64,000 bases of DNA from Paramecium pentaurelia. Its lineage: Eukaryota; Ciliophora; Oligohymenophorea; Peniculida; Parameciidae. Within the stretch, counting starts at the first letter, position 1. Every line of letters starts with the position of its first letter. Of this stretch, positions 61,410 through 64,000 are shown one piece after another. The notes beneath the pieces were generated by a model that was not told the origin of the DNA, searched no databases, and was given only the letters and a program-made list of their open reading frames with translations. The DNA lies in contig CAJJDO010000001.1 in the NCBI GenBank assembly GCA_905183005.1, forward strand, positions 687,836 through 751,835, read 5' to 3'. Both the position numbers and the translations under genes were made by a program.

Positions 61410-61953
61410 TCACATATTTTCTGAATTTTCATTTATTGGAATAGATACTTCCATCTCATCCATCCATTTCTCTAATTTAATAGCACATGCCAATCTTGAA
61501 CTAAAAAATCTATAAAATTCTTTACTGCTTTGCAACAGCATAATCTTATCTATTGATCACTAATTCTTCTAAATAAAATGGGTCTCTGATCTTATCAATC
61601 CAAGGTGATTAAATCAAAATATGACAGGATCCACATGAAGGACCAAAAGTATTTGTCTAAATTGGATTCTCCAGTATGCTATCCAATTATTCTCCTCCTT
61701 CACAGTCACCTTTTAAATTAATATGCAATTATACCTGGAATATTTGTTACTTTAAATCTTCTAAGTGCAGACAAAAGACTTTCACCAATATAAGCAGGGA
61801 TTCTTTCAAATTCACCATCATTATAAACATTGATATAGATCCTACATTAGAGCTTTGAGATTACATTTTATCCTAAACAGATGGAGCAAAGATTGGACCT
61901 GTTGGTTTGTGTGATCCATGAGCAAAACAATATCTCACAATTCTTTATAACAT
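61410..61953 (-). CDS. Mitochondrial-type 2Fe-2S ferredoxin with expanded cluster loop
   Basis: The N-terminus is a likely mitochondrial presequence. A 23 nt intron near 61870 joins 'INVYNDGEFERIPAYIGESL' and 'LSALRRFKVTNIPGDCEGG'. Adrenodoxin-type ferredoxins bind the cluster with C-x5-C-x2-C...C; here the first Cys (in DCEGG) is followed by a long insert before 'GPSCGSCHILI', and the last Cys is in 'SSRLACAIKL'. All four cysteines exist, but the first spacing is about 24 residues. Ferredoxins with altered loops occur in the complex I bridge of plants and ciliates (C1-FDX), which this resembles. A 25 nt intron before GDCEGG is clear; the frame near 61540 needs an intron of only 16 nt or a sequence error. 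Ends at TGA 61410-61412, about 150 residues. Confidence 0.8.
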
Positions 61954-62352
61954 TTAATAAAATTATTATATATTAATCTAACTTCTAAAATAAATCAACA
62001 TGAATTAATTAATCTAGTAATATTATGAAATTGTCTTTATTGATATAAAAGCATTAAAGATAGAGATGAGTTTTGGATTCTTTACAATAGAAGTATTATT
62101 TTATATTTTAACATCAAACAATCTCTTTTAATATTGAAAATTTACAATCCTATATCTAATTATATTGAAAATCATATGATTTTGAATGCATTTCTTTATG
62201 GAATTTATAAATTAAGTTAAATTTATCCTTAATTATTTTGGATAAATTTATTATACATATTTTATGCAATTCTAGATTGTTTTAACGAAATTGATAATCT
62301 GAATGAAAATAAATAAATGAATATACTCGTTTTTTTATTCATTTAATTAATA
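61954..62352. other. Intergenic region between divergent genes
   Basis: About 400 bp of AT-rich sequence between the ferredoxin and trichocyst-protein starts. Nothing recognised. Confidence 0.5.
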
Positions 62353-63572
62353 ATGAAATTAATATTATTGATAACATTCTTTACAATATGTATATGTTTA
62401 CGCTATGATGATGGGAACAGTGGTAACTCTGTAATTGAAGAATAAATTAAAGAGATCTAATAACATAAAATTGGTTAAGCCATTTTAAAGATGGCTGAGT
62501 TAAATTATAAATTATAAGGTCCTGTAGATGAATTAATTTCAACAATTAAAAGTTTTGGACGTTAATTGATTGTATATTTAAGAATAATATATAGGAAAGA
62601 GTAGAATAAGAGAACCTCGATTACGAGGCTATAAAAGCAGAAAGCGTTGTAAAAGTTTAATAATTAAAATAAATAATTTCTGATGCTGAAAACGAATAGA
62701 ATAAATAGAGAAAAAGAATTGGATAAGATCTTGAACTAAGAAAGGTAATTCTAAGTTATTATTATTTATTAGAATGATATAGAAAAAGAATTATTAAGAT
62801 TGAAGGATTCTAAACAATAAAATGAGTCTAGACTTTAAATGTAAGAGGCTTTACGTAAATAATAATATGAGAATTTTGAGAAATCTAAGAGAGATATAGG
62901 GGATTTAATTAAAATAACAGATGATACTTTAAAAATGGTAGGATCCTTATTACCTAGACCTGATTGCAGTTTTATTGAGATGGATAAAATTTAATTGAGC
63001 AAAGAAGAATCAAAAGATTTGACTAGAAGATTAAGAAATATCAAAGGAAGAGTATTTATTGCAATTAATTGTAGGTAGATGGATTAAAAGGTTATGAAAA
63101 TGTGATGGAAACTTTAGTATAATTAACAGATTCAAATTTTAAATAGAGACATTTTATAAAATCAGTTTTGGATTTATTGAATAAACTACGAAAATCTTTG
63201 GTTGAATCTCAAAACAAATTAATAAATGATGAAAAAGAATAAGAAAGAGCATTTTCTTAATGGGATAGTGCTCAAGATAATGAGACAAATGTTTTTGATA
63301 GAGAATGGAATGATTTAATGGAGGAAAGAGATGATATTTAATCATTCATTGCTGATTGTGAAAATATAATAAAAATCCATTAAGCTGATATTGATTTATA
63401 TGGGGAACGTGTTAAATTAGAAGAATAATCATTATTGATAAGTAAGTAAACCCATGAAGAATTGGTGAAACAAATAAATAATGAATTGGATATTATTCAA
63501 AAATCCATTAAATTATTGTATTCACCTGCTATTTTTGAATACTTGAAATACAAAATAAACTTAGGTCCCTGA
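62353..63572 (+). CDS. Trichocyst matrix protein-like secreted coiled-coil protein
   Basis: Trichocyst matrix proteins of Paramecium are secretory proteins that crystallise in trichocysts and expand on release. The product has a signal peptide ('MKLILLITFFTICICLR'), then acidic heptads ('SVIEEQIKEIQQHKIGQAIL', 'YEAIKAESVVKVQQLKQIIS', 'LRKNDIEKELLRLKDSKQQN'). A middle stretch 'TLKMVGSLLPRPDCSFIEMD' recalls the family's 'L...SL.NPS...' linker, and the last third has 'LVESQNKLINDEKEQERAFS', 'QWDSAQDNE' and a long helix. Introns of 23, 28 and 23 nt fit. About 380 residues, typical for the precursor. The homology call rests on layout and composition. Confidence 0.75.
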
Positions 63573-63630
63573 TTATTAGAATAATATACATATATATAAA
63601 TATAGAGAAGATTTAATTATTTATTTTATC

Positions 63631-64000
63631 ATGATTTACGATCAACCTGAACACTTTGGACTTTTTGAAAAAACAGTCACTGCTAAAGAGAAAGAAGAAG
63701 TGAAATAATTCTTGAAATATGATAGACATGTTCCTTTAAAATTGACAGAATAAGTTTTCCATGCTGAAGCGTATTTATTTTATTCTCAACAATAGAGATG
63801 CATCAAGATTCGAAAGATTAGGTTAAGTTGGAGGAGCAGTCTATTCATTCTCATTCTTTTTCTTCCCAATTATTAAAGGTTTACCCATTAAATAAAGACT
63901 CTTTTGGGCAGCAGTACCAGGTGGCATTGTTGCATGGTTAGGATGGAGAATTAAAGAAGAATTAGAATGGAATAGAGTTTATAATTGCTATTAGAAATAT
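63631..64000 (+). CDS. Unrecognised membrane protein (partial at window end)
   Basis: Starts at ATG 63631 with an acidic, soluble N-terminus ('MIYDQPEHFGLFEKTVTAKE'). A 25 nt intron near 63769 joins it to 'DASRFERLGQVGGAVYSFSF'. A hydrophobic segment (GGAVYSFSFFFFPIIKG) and a second one ('LFWAAVPGGIVAWLGW') indicate a membrane hairpin. The frame is still open at 64000. It may be a small mitochondrial or ER membrane subunit; no family recognised. Confidence 0.6.

Noticed and set aside
1..64000. Standard-code bacterial or viral interpretation with many broken genes
   Set aside because: TAA and TAG fall at glutamine positions inside conserved families, short introns repair all major frames, and gene content is eukaryotic.

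Overview
The window reads as somatic (macronuclear) DNA of a Paramecium-like ciliate. It is very AT-rich. TAA and TAG are read as glutamine throughout, and only TGA closes genes at positions that agree with protein families. Coding frames are interrupted by very short GT...AG introns of about 20-34 nt, so most long genes look broken in a standard-code reading. Genes are packed tightly on both strands. A trichocyst matrix protein-like gene near the right end fits Paramecium best. Coordinates run from start ATG to stop TGA including introns; some intron choices are mine and are flagged where they matter.

Region 1-5705: a directly repeated 3' part of a Miro-type mitochondrial Rho GTPase gene, a partial coiled-coil gene, the full Miro gene on the minus strand and, only 34 bp away on the other strand, a FIG4-type PI(3,5)P2 phosphatase. 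Region 5711-15902: the most unusual part, five tandem same-strand paralogues of a family I do not recognise. Each ends with the same C-terminal motif. Three consecutive junctions have exactly 21 nt between TGA and the next ATG, in frame. Region 16025-25158: an unknown minus-strand gene, a secreted granulin-like mini-protein with paired CRE-like sites upstream, a membrane hybrid histidine kinase, a uridine kinase and MUS81.

Region 25638-41127: a SAPS-domain phosphatase regulator, an M16-family mitochondrial processing peptidase-like protein lacking its zinc motif, a casein kinase 1, TAF2, a PEX14-domain/LRR fusion, a cyclin, NAC alpha with a histidine-rich insert, and the 75 kDa subunit of complex I. 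Region 41171-56153: an unknown Q/S-rich protein, ribosomal protein eL13, a small unknown protein, a DUSP-type ubiquitin protease, a TFIIB-like protein, a coiled-coil protein, an NDUFA6-like LYR protein, a WEE1-like kinase, a possible ankyrin relic and a coiled-coil gene. Region 56908-64000: NOP58, an orphan gene, a CAMK-like kinase with polyQ tail, a mitochondrial-type ferredoxin with an expanded cluster loop, the trichocyst protein and a partial membrane protein.

The genes are mainly housekeeping: three complex I or mitochondrial redox genes, two mitochondrial maintenance genes, cell-cycle regulators (cyclin, WEE1), transcription (TAF2, TFIIB-like), ribosome production (eL13, NOP58) and phosphoinositide signalling. 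No tRNA, rRNA, CRISPR array or transposase was recognised.
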